From an uncultured Collinsella sp. (GTDB lineage: Bacteria; Actinomycetota; Coriobacteriia; Coriobacteriales; Coriobacteriaceae), in assembly GCA_905209765.1 (NCBI GenBank), contig CAJLUE010000030.1, forward strand, positions 1 through 21,250: a stretch of DNA of 21,250 nucleotides. The letters are read 5' to 3'. The notes beneath the pieces were generated by a model that saw only the letters and a program-made list of their open reading frames with translations, ran no database searches and was not told the origin of the DNA. Every line of letters begins with the position of its first letter. Position 1 is the stretch's first letter. Positions 7,100 through 14,442 of the stretch are shown here, one piece after another. Position numbers and translations under genes: made by a program.

Positions 7100-7189
7100 T
7101 GATTATTGCTGTGCTCAGATTGCAATTAACCGTGGACAGAAATGAAGAATGCTAAAACTGGGCTTTAGGACAGGGGAGGCTATAACCTT

Positions 7190-9742
7190 ATGAGACGAGT
7201 GGGAACACTTGGCTTGGTGGCAGCGCTTGCCGCTATCTTGGTATCGCCGCTGCCGGCGCACGCCGAAGACGCATCGGGTGCCGTTACCTACAATGCGGGA
7301 AATGGGTATTCCTTTGAGAAGCTCTCGCATCCTACGGTAGGAACGTCGCAGCCGGATGGCATCGTCGACTACCAGGGTAACGGTGCCGTTGCCGTTCCGG
7401 GCGCCGATGGTAATACGGCCAACAACGAAGGCGATCGCGGCCAGAGCTACACTTGGGCGGCTGCGAGCTATGGTGACTGGCTTTATGTGGGCACCTGCTA
7501 TGCGGCGATGGGCAACACGCTGACGCTCATGAACAGCACGCTGGGCGATTCCTTTGATGTCGAAACCATGCGCCTGACGCTGGAGGCCATGTTTAACGGT
7601 ACCTTCTTCTATGGACAGCAGAAGGAGGACGGCACGGCCGACAAGGACAGCGGCGGCATCTTGGTCAAGATCAATACCAAGACCGGTGAGACCAAGCTGC
7701 TACTCTCTGAATCGCTCAACGGCGTCGCTCCTTTGTTCCGCAATGCCGTGAGCTATAAGGGTAAGCTCTATTTCTGCGGCAGCGTCAGGACCAATGGCGG
7801 CAAAGGCGGCCTGCCTGCTGTATACGAGATCGATCCTAAGACGGATGAGTACAAAGTTGTCTATCAGGGCCTTTCGAGCATGCAGGATTACGGTGCTGCC
7901 TACAAGCAGGGCATTTCTACCGGTATCCGCGGCATGTGCGTCCATGATGGCCAGCTCGTCATCAGTAATGTGGGTAAAGACGCGAACGGTAATTTTGTGT
8001 CGACAATCCTGACGTCGTCTGACCCCTCGAAGGGCCAGGACAGCTTCACCGAGATTGCCAACTCGGAGACGCTGTTTGGCTATCCGGCGATTCGCTATAA
8101 GGACAGCATCTACGGCGGCGCCATTTGGGATATGGTCTCGTACAATGGCCATCTCTATGCGACCATCTGCACCGGTACGCCCGAGAACGCTCCCGATGAT
8201 AATTCCATGCAGTCGTTTGCCATGGTCCGTGGCGACAAGAATGCCGACGGCAGTTATTCGTGGACTCCCATTGTCGGCGATCAGAAGACGGACGGTGCAA
8301 AGTACTGCTTTGGCATCGATCCTGCCCGTACCCGTTCTGGCGCTGCCAACCTCATCGTCTACAACGACTACCTCTATATCGGTGAATACAACGACGAGGA
8401 GATTGCCCTCGAGCGCATCCTGTTCAACAAATCCAACACCGAAGAGGGCGGTAAGAGCAGCATGGGCGGCGTTGACTGCTCGTTTGTGAATGCCAATCTT
8501 GAGCAGTCGGTTAACATCTATCGTATGGACAAGGACGAGAACATGGAGCTCGTCGTTGGCGATCGCACCGACATGTTCCCCGAGGGCGGTATTTCCGGCC
8601 TGACTTCGGGCTTTGGCCGAAACGAGAACCAGTACATTTGGCGCATGCAGAAGTTCGACGGCAAGCTGTATATCGGTACCTTTGATACCGCGAGCCTGCT
8701 TGAGCCGATCGGCCAGTTCTCCAATGGCGACATTATCGATATGACGCCCGAGGAGTGGGACTCTCAGGTTCAGCGCCTTAGGGACCTGCTCGATCACCTG
8801 CTCGACAAGAAATCGCCTGACGACCCCATCGTTCCCGTGAACACGCTTGCGGACGATGATTCAAACGAGGCCGTCGAGGTCGATGATTCGAACGAAGCTG
8901 CCGAGGTTGATGATTCAAACAAGGCCGTCGATGTCGATGACGAGAAGACCGAGGTTGCTAAGGGCTTTGGCGATCTGAGCGATGCGCTGGAGGATGCCAC
9001 GGGCGATCTTTGCGATCAGGCCGCGACGATGTCCCAGGACGTTGAGGACGACGCCGCTTATGTCCAGAAGATCGATGGCGAGATCGCGTACTTCAAGTCC
9101 TTTGCCGACCAGTATCAGGACATGCTCGATAGCTATGAGAGCCTGAAGCAGCAGTACGAGGATGCCTATGGCACCGAGCTGCCGAGCGATATTCAGGATG
9201 CGCTCGATAAGCTGCTGAGCGAGGAGAACCTCAAGAAGCTGCAGAGCGTGCTTACGTGCATGTGTTATCTTCGCGATGCCGAGCGTGGCTTTGATATGTA
9301 TGTGACCGAGGACGGCGTGAACTTTACGACGCTGACGACCAATGGCTTTAACGATCCGTATAACCATGGTCTGCGCACCTTTGCGGTGACCAACCAGGGT
9401 CTGTGCCTCGGTACCGCCAACCCATTCTATGGCTGCCAGGTTTGGATCCAGCGCAAGGAGAATTCTGAGAATCCGGTCGAACCCGGTACTCCGGATCCGA
9501 CGGAGCCCACGGATCCCTCGCAGCCGGGTGGTGGCGATCAGCCTGGTGGCAGCCAGACGGGCGGTAACGACCAGTCGAGCAGCACCACGACCACTGTCAC
9601 GACGACCGCTAAGAAGACTCCGAAGGACGGCTCGCTGCCTCACGCTGGTGACTCGACCCTCACGCTGGTCTTGGGATTGCTGGTTGCAGCTGCCGCAGTG
9701 CTTGGCATTGCTCTCGTCTTGCGCAAGCGTTCTCGTCGCTAG
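7190..9742 (+). CDS. Large cell-surface protein: propeller-like repeats, coiled-coil insert, LPHAG sorting signal
   Basis: This 850-residue exported protein has a signal peptide (MRRVGTLGLVAALAAILVSP, cleavage near AHA-ED). Residues 90-510 contain repeated strands of the pattern aromatic/hydrophobic-G-x-LY-hydrophobic-G (SYGDWLYVGT near 93, SYKGKLYFCG near 188, VHDGQLVISN near 251, SYNGHLYATI near 317, YNDYLYIGEY near 391, KFDGKLYIGT near 488), suggesting a beta-propeller. A further propeller-like strand (RTFAVTNQGLCLGT) comes only after a Glu/Asp-rich helical insert that includes three 9-residue repeats (556-582). A Pro/Thr/Gly linker leads to LPHAG (816-820), a hydrophobic helix and RKRSRR, a sortase-type anchor. 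AGGGGAGG (7172-7179) supports the ATG. Adhesion or ligand binding is plausible but unproven. Confidence 0.85.
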   Translation: MRRVGTLGLVAALAAILVSPLPAHAEDASGAVTYNAGNGYSFEKLSHPTVGTSQPDGIVDYQGNGAVAVPGADGNTANNEGDRGQSYTWAAASYGDWLYVGTCYAAMGNTLTLMNSTLGDSFDVETMRLTLEAMFNGTFFYGQQKEDGTADKDSGGILVKINTKTGETKLLLSESLNGVAPLFRNAVSYKGKLYFCGSVRTNGGKGGLPAVYEIDPKTDEYKVVYQGLSSMQDYGAAYKQGISTGIRGMCVHDGQLVISNVGKDANGNFVSTILTSSDPSKGQDSFTEIANSETLFGYPAIRYKDSIYGGAIWDMVSYNGHLYATICTGTPENAPDDNSMQSFAMVRGDKNADGSYSWTPIVGDQKTDGAKYCFGIDPARTRSGAANLIVYNDYLYIGEYNDEEIALERILFNKSNTEEGGKSSMGGVDCSFVNANLEQSVNIYRMDKDENMELVVGDRTDMFPEGGISGLTSGFGRNENQYIWRMQKFDGKLYIGTFDTASLLEPIGQFSNGDIIDMTPEEWDSQVQRLRDLLDHLLDKKSPDDPIVPVNTLADDDSNEAVEVDDSNEAAEVDDSNKAVDVDDEKTEVAKGFGDLSDALEDATGDLCDQAATMSQDVEDDAAYVQKIDGEIAYFKSFADQYQDMLDSYESLKQQYEDAYGTELPSDIQDALDKLLSEENLKKLQSVLTCMCYLRDAERGFDMYVTEDGVNFTTLTTNGFNDPYNHGLRTFAVTNQGLCLGTANPFYGCQVWIQRKENSENPVEPGTPDPTEPTDPSQPGGGDQPGGSQTGGNDQSSSTTTTVTTTAKKTPKDGSLPHAGDSTLTLVLGLLVAAAAVLGIALVLRKRSRR
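8855..8935 (+). repeat. Three tandem 27-bp repeats in the surface-protein gene
   Basis: Units 8855-8881, 8882-8908 and 8909-8935 encode DDSNEAVEV, DDSNEAAEV and DDSNKAVDV. They are in frame, so copy-number change would lengthen or shorten an acidic spacer before the coiled-coil segment without disrupting the gene. Confidence 0.9.
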
Positions 9743-10164
9743 ACTCGACCACGCAGCTCGATGCCTTGGATATCGTCGAAGTCGATGGCGATATCCCTGA
9801 GTTTGAGCAGCTTGAATGCGGGTAACACTTCGTCGAGAATGCCCGTGCGGCTACGATAGCCGTACATATCGTAATAGGTGACGCGCACCAGATCGCCGCG
9901 TTTGAGGCCCTCGAGCTTTTTCGAAAGCTCGAGGGCTTTTTCTTCTGTGAGTTCGCATTTGGGCTCAACAGTGATCTCTTGTTTGCGCACAAGCTCGTAG
10001 TATCCCGTGAGGGAGGCAAAGGGCATAAACTGCGCGGCACGGCCGGCGCGGATGGCGCCGTTGGCGGTGAGCTTGGGGTCGGCGGAGCGACGTCTTCCCT
10101 CGGGGTCCGCTAGACGTTCAAAAGGCGTCGGTGGCCGCATCGGCTGTTGTTGGGGCTTAGGCAC
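9739..10164 (-). CDS. YolD-like family protein
   Basis: A 141-residue protein with the YolD-like pattern GRAAQFMPFASLTGYYELVRKQE in its middle and a C-terminal beta-rich part (GDLVRVTYYDMYGY, then LRDIAIDFDDIQGIEL). YolD-like proteins are usually encoded beside UvrX/UmuC-type Y-family polymerases and are thought to act as partners, in the position UmuD has in proteobacteria. Here it overlaps the polymerase gene by 8 bp (10157-10164), so the pair is translationally coupled. Its stop codon overlaps the stop of the convergent surface-protein gene by 3 bp, and its coding strand also contains, in antisense, that gene's terminator. Confidence 0.88.
   Translation of the reverse strand: MPKPQQQPMRPPTPFERLADPEGRRRSADPKLTANGAIRAGRAAQFMPFASLTGYYELVRKQEITVEPKCELTEEKALELSKKLEGLKRGDLVRVTYYDMYGYRSRTGILDEVLPAFKLLKLRDIAIDFDDIQGIELRGRV
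9907..9941 (+). terminator. Intrinsic terminator for the surface-protein gene, inside the convergent yolD-like gene
   Basis: A perfect 13-bp stem (9907-9919 with 9924-9936) closes a TTCG tetraloop and is followed on the plus strand by TTTTT. It lies 165 nt past the surface-protein stop codon, within the YolD-like coding region on the other strand, where it encodes part of EEKALELSKKLEGLK. Confidence 0.85.
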
Positions 10165-11662
10165 GATGTCCTCCTACCTGATCGTTGCGTTCGCGTGCGG
10201 TGGCGCCGGCGGTAAAGCTTAATCCCTTGACGAGTGCGTTCTTGCCGTACTTACCCTTTACGGCCAGGACGGCGCGCGCCAGGTCGCGCTCGCGCTCATC
10301 GGCCTTAACATCGCTAAACAGGTCGATAGTGGCAAATTCCTCGGGCATGAGGTTGCCAAATCCCAGGTTGATACGCTTGACCGGTCGTTTGGGATCGACA
10401 GTCTGCGCCCAGAGCTCATCGAAATAGCCCATGATTTTCTTAAACGAATTGGTGCGCTCGGGCAGCTTTCGCGAGGCGTTAGAGTGTGCAAAGAGCGCGG
10501 CGTAGCCACCACGCGGTTTACCGCCATGCTCTCCCACAAAGATGCCATCGGTTGCCTGCGCCTCACGTACCAGTCGGCGCCGTTCGTCATTGTGCTGGAC
10601 GGGCTTGGGCGCACGGGGTGCGAGCTCAGGACCGGCGGTCGCGGTGGGTTCGATGCTCGACGTGCTCGAGCGTAGGTGTCCGCATCCGTCTACATATTGC
10701 GCTGTGCCGCTGGCGTCGAGGCGGCGTATGTCGGCGCGCTCGCTCGCGTAGCCTACAAAGAGCGAGATGCTGTCGCACACCACGTGCTTATCGACTAAGT
10801 CCAACACGGCGTTGTCGACCATCTCGCGCAACACGGTGTAGGCTTGCTCATAGGCATAGCCTTTCGATAGCACTTGCCCCGTGGTTGTTGAGGTTGCCTG
10901 CGGGCGATAGGCCTGAATATCGGCGATGGTTGTCGGCTCACGCCCGAAGGCGTGGTCGATAAGATACTCGGCATTGACGCCGAGCTCGTCGTAAAGCAGG
11001 GTTTCGTCGAGCGCCGCGACGCCCATCAGATCGTAGACGCCGTATTTCTCGAGACGGGCCGCCACGCCGGGGCCGATGCCCCAGATGTCGGTGATGGGGC
11101 GATGGGGCCAGATCTCCTTGCGAAAGGTCTCGTCGTCGAGTTTGCCGATGCGACTGGGCACGTGCTTGGCGGTGATATCGAGTGCAACCTTGGCCTGGAA
11201 TAGGTTAGGGCCGATGCCGACCGTCGCCGTGATGCCGGTGCGCGCCAGGACCTCGTCGCGCAACATGCAGGCGAAGCCTTCAGCGTCGGTGTGATAGAGG
11301 TCCAGATAGGGCGTCACGTCGATAAAGCATTCGTCGATGGAGTAGACGTGCACGTCCTGTGGGCTGACGAATTCCAGATAGATACCGTAGATTTGCGCCG
11401 ACACCTCCATGTAGTGCTGCATGCGCGGTACGGCCTTGATGTAGTCGATGCCGTCGGGAATCTCGAACAGGCGACAGCGGTTATGGATTCCGAGGTCCTT
11501 CATGGCCTGTGTGATGGCGAGGCAGATGGTCGTGCGCCCGCGCGATTCGTCGGCAACGACCAGGTTGGTGGTGAGCGGGTTGAGCCCGCGGTCAACGCAC
11601 TCGACGCTAGCGTAAAACGTCTTGAGGTCGATGCAGATATAGGTGTGACGCTCGTGCCCCAC
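10157..11662 (-). CDS. Y-family DNA polymerase, UvrX/UmuC type
   Basis: This 501-residue polymerase copies damaged DNA with low fidelity. The N-terminal palm begins ICIDLKTFYASVEC with the first metal-binding Asp (D12); the YSIDECFIDV motif supplies D110 and E111. A helix-hairpin-helix region follows (TDIWGIGPGVAARLEKYGV), then the little-finger domain, and the C-terminus ends GKYGKNALVKGLSF as in UvrX/YqjW-type proteins. I chose the GTG at 11662, with GGAGGA (11671-11666) just upstream. The longer frame from TTG 11734 is rejected because that TTG is the first three bases of a -35 box and the frame crosses two LexA boxes. It is the first gene of an operon with the YolD-like gene, under SOS control. 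Confidence 0.92.
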   Translation of the reverse strand: MGHERHTYICIDLKTFYASVECVDRGLNPLTTNLVVADESRGRTTICLAITQAMKDLGIHNRCRLFEIPDGIDYIKAVPRMQHYMEVSAQIYGIYLEFVSPQDVHVYSIDECFIDVTPYLDLYHTDAEGFACMLRDEVLARTGITATVGIGPNLFQAKVALDITAKHVPSRIGKLDDETFRKEIWPHRPITDIWGIGPGVAARLEKYGVYDLMGVAALDETLLYDELGVNAEYLIDHAFGREPTTIADIQAYRPQATSTTTGQVLSKGYAYEQAYTVLREMVDNAVLDLVDKHVVCDSISLFVGYASERADIRRLDASGTAQYVDGCGHLRSSTSSIEPTATAGPELAPRAPKPVQHNDERRRLVREAQATDGIFVGEHGGKPRGGYAALFAHSNASRKLPERTNSFKKIMGYFDELWAQTVDPKRPVKRINLGFGNLMPEEFATIDLFSDVKADERERDLARAVLAVKGKYGKNALVKGLSFTAGATARERNDQVGGHRA

Positions 11663-11674
11663 GCGTCCTCCCAT

Positions 11675-11688
11675 CAAACACATGTTCT
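11675..11688. promoter_or_regulatory. LexA (SOS) box, proximal, imperfect
   Basis: CAAACACATGTTCT matches the Gram-positive LexA consensus CGAAC-N4-GTTCG at 8 of 10 fixed positions. It lies 17 bp, centre to centre, from the better box at 11692-11705, between the promoter and the GTG start of the polymerase. Confidence 0.6.
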
Positions 11689-11691
11689 TAT

Positions 11692-11705
11692 CGAATACAT
11701 GTTCG
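11692..11705. promoter_or_regulatory. LexA (SOS) box, distal, near-consensus
   Basis: CGAATACATGTTCG matches the consensus CGAAC-N4-GTTCG at 9 of 10 fixed positions. It abuts the -10 element and covers the expected transcription start of the polymerase operon, so LexA bound here should repress it. Confidence 0.8.
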
Positions 11706-11734
11706 ATAATACCCGCTCGTCTGGACATCGTCAA
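11706..11734 (-). promoter_or_regulatory. Promoter of the SOS polymerase operon
   Basis: On the minus strand, TTGACG (11734-11729) and TATTAT (11711-11706) are separated by exactly 17 bp. Each matches the sigma-70 consensus at 5 of 6 positions. The downstream LexA boxes overlap the start point. Confidence 0.8.
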
Positions 11735-11882
11735 AACCTGCCCCTTTTGGTAGGTATGGTCGTGCGGTTGAATCGGGTTTTAACGCAGCTCTAAAGAGTG
11801 CGAAACAGCTCGGAAAACCTTGCTTCGTAGCATGAGCCTAACGATTGATACCGCCTATACGCACGGAAGGGTTGTGGGAAAG

Positions 11883-12407
11883 ATGGTCAATTATGGGTTT
11901 GGTATGCCGACGCGCCTTGTTGCGGATGGAGACGTGGCTCGCTGGTGCGGGCGATTGGTTGCCCACTATGGCGGCACCAAGGCACTGGTCGTGCTGGGCG
12001 GTGACAAGCATACGCGCGATGAGCTTGTCTCGGCGGCACTCGGCTCGGTTGACCGAGCTCTGCTCGAGCGCGTGCTTTTCCGCTGTGGCTCGGTTGAGCG
12101 CGACGGGGAAGACGGGCTGATCGACGAAGCTGTAGCCCTGGCGACCGACGAAGGCGTGGACTTTGTCCTGGCGGTCGGCGATGCCGATACGGCGGGCTTT
12201 GCGCGCGAACTCGCTCGTCGCATGGCCGTGCTCGATGCCGGCGAGGACGGCTTTGTTCCCTACGGGTGCATCGTCTCCGAGGGAAAAGTGCCCGCCGTCG
12301 TGGGTGCCGGCGAGGTTCCCGTTTTTGCCATTATCGCACCCGAGCTGCTGGAGGGCATCGGCACTCCCTTGCGTGAGTTGCTCGGCAGCGTGTGCGCCGC
12401 GGCCTAG
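11883..12407 (+). CDS. Degenerate N-terminal fragment-like protein of the iron-containing alcohol dehydrogenase family
   Basis: A 174-residue protein (from the ATG at 11883). It begins MVNYGFGMPTRLVADGDV and continues with YGGTKALVVLGGDKHTRD and DEGVDFVLAVGDADTAGFA, the layout of the N-terminal nucleotide-binding domain of group III alcohol dehydrogenases (YqhD/BdhA). The glycine-rich signature GGGS-x-x-D is replaced by GDADTAG, and the iron-binding C-terminal domain is absent, so activity as a dehydrogenase is unlikely. The start is uncertain: ATG 11832 and GTG 11874 are in frame, and GGAAGGG (11865-11871) fits none perfectly. It could be a remnant or a small protein with a new role. It is flanked by related short repeats and lies divergent from the SOS polymerase. 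Confidence 0.6.
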   Translation: MVNYGFGMPTRLVADGDVARWCGRLVAHYGGTKALVVLGGDKHTRDELVSAALGSVDRALLERVLFRCGSVERDGEDGLIDEAVALATDEGVDFVLAVGDADTAGFARELARRMAVLDAGEDGFVPYGCIVSEGKVPAVVGAGEVPVFAIIAPELLEGIGTPLRELLGSVCAAA

Positions 12408-12418
12408 TACCTGCCAGG

Positions 12419-12483
12419 AAGGGACAGGTTAATTTTGGTAGGTAAAGCGTTTGACCTGCCAAAATAAACCTGTCCCTTTTTGG
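12419..12483. repeat. REP-like hairpin, possible terminator
   Basis: Arms 12419-12443 and 12454-12478 (25 bp, one G-T pair and one mismatch) enclose a 10-nt loop in which AAA and TTT could extend the stem. A T-run follows. It could end transcription of the 11883-12407 gene. The ends read GGGACAGGTT and AACCTGTCCC, resembling REP palindromes that I recall near Y1 (RAYT) transposases in other bacteria. Confidence 0.8.
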
Positions 12484-12606
12484 TGGGTCGCCGTTTGGGG
12501 GCGGATTGGCAACGCTCGCTGATTGTAGTCTTGACCTGCGCTAGAATAGGGGTATCTGATTATCCGGGCGCATGGAGGTATGCGCCCGTATGCTGAGGAG
12601 GACTTT

Positions 12607-14301
12607 ATGGCAACTGTTGCCGCACCTATCGACGCTACGTCGACCGCCGCTTGGAAGGCGCTCGAGGCCCACCAGGAGAAGCTCGAGGCCGAGGGCATCG
12701 ACCTCAAGGCCTGGTTCGCTGCCGATCCCGAGCGTGTGAATAAGCTGAGCTTTGACGCTGGTGACCTGCACTTTGACCTGTCCAAGAACCTGGTGACCGA
12801 TGAGACCGTCAAGCTGCTGTGCGATCTTGCCCGCGAGGTGAAGCTCGAGGAGCGCCGCGACGCCATGTTCTCCGGCGAGCACATTAACACCACCGAGGAC
12901 CGCGCCGTCCTGCACACCGCGCTTCGCCGCCCGGTAACCGAGAAGGGCCAGCTCATCGTCGACGGCCAGGACGTCGTCGCCGACGTGCACGAGGTCCTCG
13001 ATCGCATGTATGCCTTCGCCGAGCGCGTGCGCTCCGGTGAGTGGAAGGGCGTTACCGGCAAGAAGATCGAGCACCTGGTGTCCATCGGCATCGGTGGCTC
13101 CGATCTGGGCCCGGTCATGGCCTACGAGGCCCTGCGTCCCTACGCCGACGCCGGTATCGACTGCCGCTACATCTCCAACATCGACCCCAACGATCAGGCC
13201 GAGAAGCTCAAGGGTCTCGATCCCGAGACAACGCTCGTGATCATCGTCTCCAAGACCTTCACCACGCTCGAGACCCTCACCAACGCTCGCGAAGTCAAGA
13301 CCTGGATGCTCGAGCAGCTCAAGGCTCAGGGCGCCATCGATGGCTCCGAGGAGCAGAACGCCGAGGCCGTGGCAAAGCACTTCGTCGCCGTTTCCACCGC
13401 ACTCGAGAAGGTTGAGGCCTTCGGTATCGACCCCGCCAACGCCTTCGGCTTCTGGAACTGGGTCGGCGGCCGCTACTCCGTCGACTCCGCCGTGGGCCTG
13501 TCGCTGATCGTCGTGCTCGGCCCCGAGCGCTTCCAGCAGTTCCTCGAGGGCTTCCATGCCATTGACGAGTACTTCTGCAACACGCCGCTCGAGAGCAACG
13601 CCGTCGCGCTGATGGGCCTGTTCAACGTCTGGTACGTCAACTTCTTCGGCTCCAAGAGCCACGCCGTGCTTCCGTACTGCCAGTATCTGCACCGCTTCCC
13701 GGCTTACCTGCAGCAGCTCACCATGGAGTCCAACGGCAAGCACGTCCGCTGGGACGGCAGCGCTGTGACCTCCGATACCGGCGAGATCTTCTGGGGCGAG
13801 CCCGGCACCAACGGCCAGCATGCCTTCTATCAGCTGCTGCACCAGGGCACCGTGGTGGTTCCGGCCGACTTCATCGCCTTCGCCAATACCGCCAACCCTG
13901 CGACCGATAGCGGTCAGGATGTGCATGAGCTGTTCCTGGGCAACTTCCTGGCCCAGACCAAGGCTCTCGCCTTTGGTAAGACTGCCGACGAGGTTCGTGC
14001 CGAGGGCACGCCCGAGCAGATCGTCCCGGCCCGCTGCTTTGAGGGCAACCGTCCGACGACCTCGATCTTCGGCGACACGCTGACCCCGTTCGCACTCGGC
14101 GAGCTCATCGCCCTGTACGAGCACATCACGTTTGTCGAGGGCACGGTCTGGGGCATTGACTCCTACGACCAGTGGGGCGTCGAGCTGGGCAAGCAGCTTG
14201 CCAAGCAGATTACCCCGGCCTTCCACGACGACGCCGCCAAGGCCGAGCAGGACGCTTCGACCCAGGCGCTCATCGAGTTCTACCGCGCGCATCGCAAGTA
14301 G
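12607..14301 (+). CDS. pgi: Glucose-6-phosphate isomerase
   Basis: This 564-residue cytoplasmic enzyme interconverts glucose 6-phosphate and fructose 6-phosphate. Its two SIS domains are recognisable: IGIGGSDLGPVMAYEAL (about 160-176) binds the phosphate, FGFWNWVGGRYS is a family signature, MESNGK holds the base-catalyst Glu, GEPGTNGQHAFYQLLHQG holds the ring-opening His, and the C-terminal QWGVELGKQLAK contains the catalytic Lys. Length is close to the usual 545-560. I chose the ATG at 12607, which follows GAGGAGGACTTT; the earlier ATG at 12580 lacks a good site. The gene strongly prefers C/G-ending codons, consistent with high expression. It stands alone, with a candidate -10 TAGAAT at 12542-12547 upstream and a terminator behind. 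Confidence 0.97.
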   Translation: MATVAAPIDATSTAAWKALEAHQEKLEAEGIDLKAWFAADPERVNKLSFDAGDLHFDLSKNLVTDETVKLLCDLAREVKLEERRDAMFSGEHINTTEDRAVLHTALRRPVTEKGQLIVDGQDVVADVHEVLDRMYAFAERVRSGEWKGVTGKKIEHLVSIGIGGSDLGPVMAYEALRPYADAGIDCRYISNIDPNDQAEKLKGLDPETTLVIIVSKTFTTLETLTNAREVKTWMLEQLKAQGAIDGSEEQNAEAVAKHFVAVSTALEKVEAFGIDPANAFGFWNWVGGRYSVDSAVGLSLIVVLGPERFQQFLEGFHAIDEYFCNTPLESNAVALMGLFNVWYVNFFGSKSHAVLPYCQYLHRFPAYLQQLTMESNGKHVRWDGSAVTSDTGEIFWGEPGTNGQHAFYQLLHQGTVVVPADFIAFANTANPATDSGQDVHELFLGNFLAQTKALAFGKTADEVRAEGTPEQIVPARCFEGNRPTTSIFGDTLTPFALGELIALYEHITFVEGTVWGIDSYDQWGVELGKQLAKQITPAFHDDAAKAEQDASTQALIEFYRAHRK

Positions 14302-14333
14302 TCGCTGCTGTTAACGCATCGCGTCTTATAGTC

Positions 14334-14369
14334 AGGGGCCCGTATCCTATCGGATGCGGGCCCCTTTGC
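14334..14369 (+). terminator. Intrinsic terminator of pgi
   Basis: A 14-bp stem (14334-14347 with 14352-14365, one G-T pair) with a 4-nt loop is followed by TTGCTTT, 32 nt past the stop codon. It may also slow transcription arriving from the minus-strand operon, although no T-run follows on that side. Confidence 0.85.
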
Positions 14370-14442
14370 TTTGCCGTGGTCCCGGGGCGCACGGCCTTTG
14401 TGGAACATCGCCGGGGCGCCGCGCGCTGCGAGAACCCTGCGC

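Noticed and set aside
7700..8797. A 365-codon minus-strand frame inside the surface-protein gene
   Set aside because: No ribosome binding site or family pattern; the plus-strand gene is clearly coding.
11663..11734. N-terminal extension of the polymerase from TTG 11734
   Set aside because: The TTG is part of the -35 box and the extension is encoded by promoter and LexA boxes; the palm domain starts normally from GTG 11662.
12541..14292. A 583-codon open frame on the minus strand opposite pgi
   Set aside because: It is a shadow of the strong codon bias of pgi; the protein has no recognisable motifs and no proper start site.
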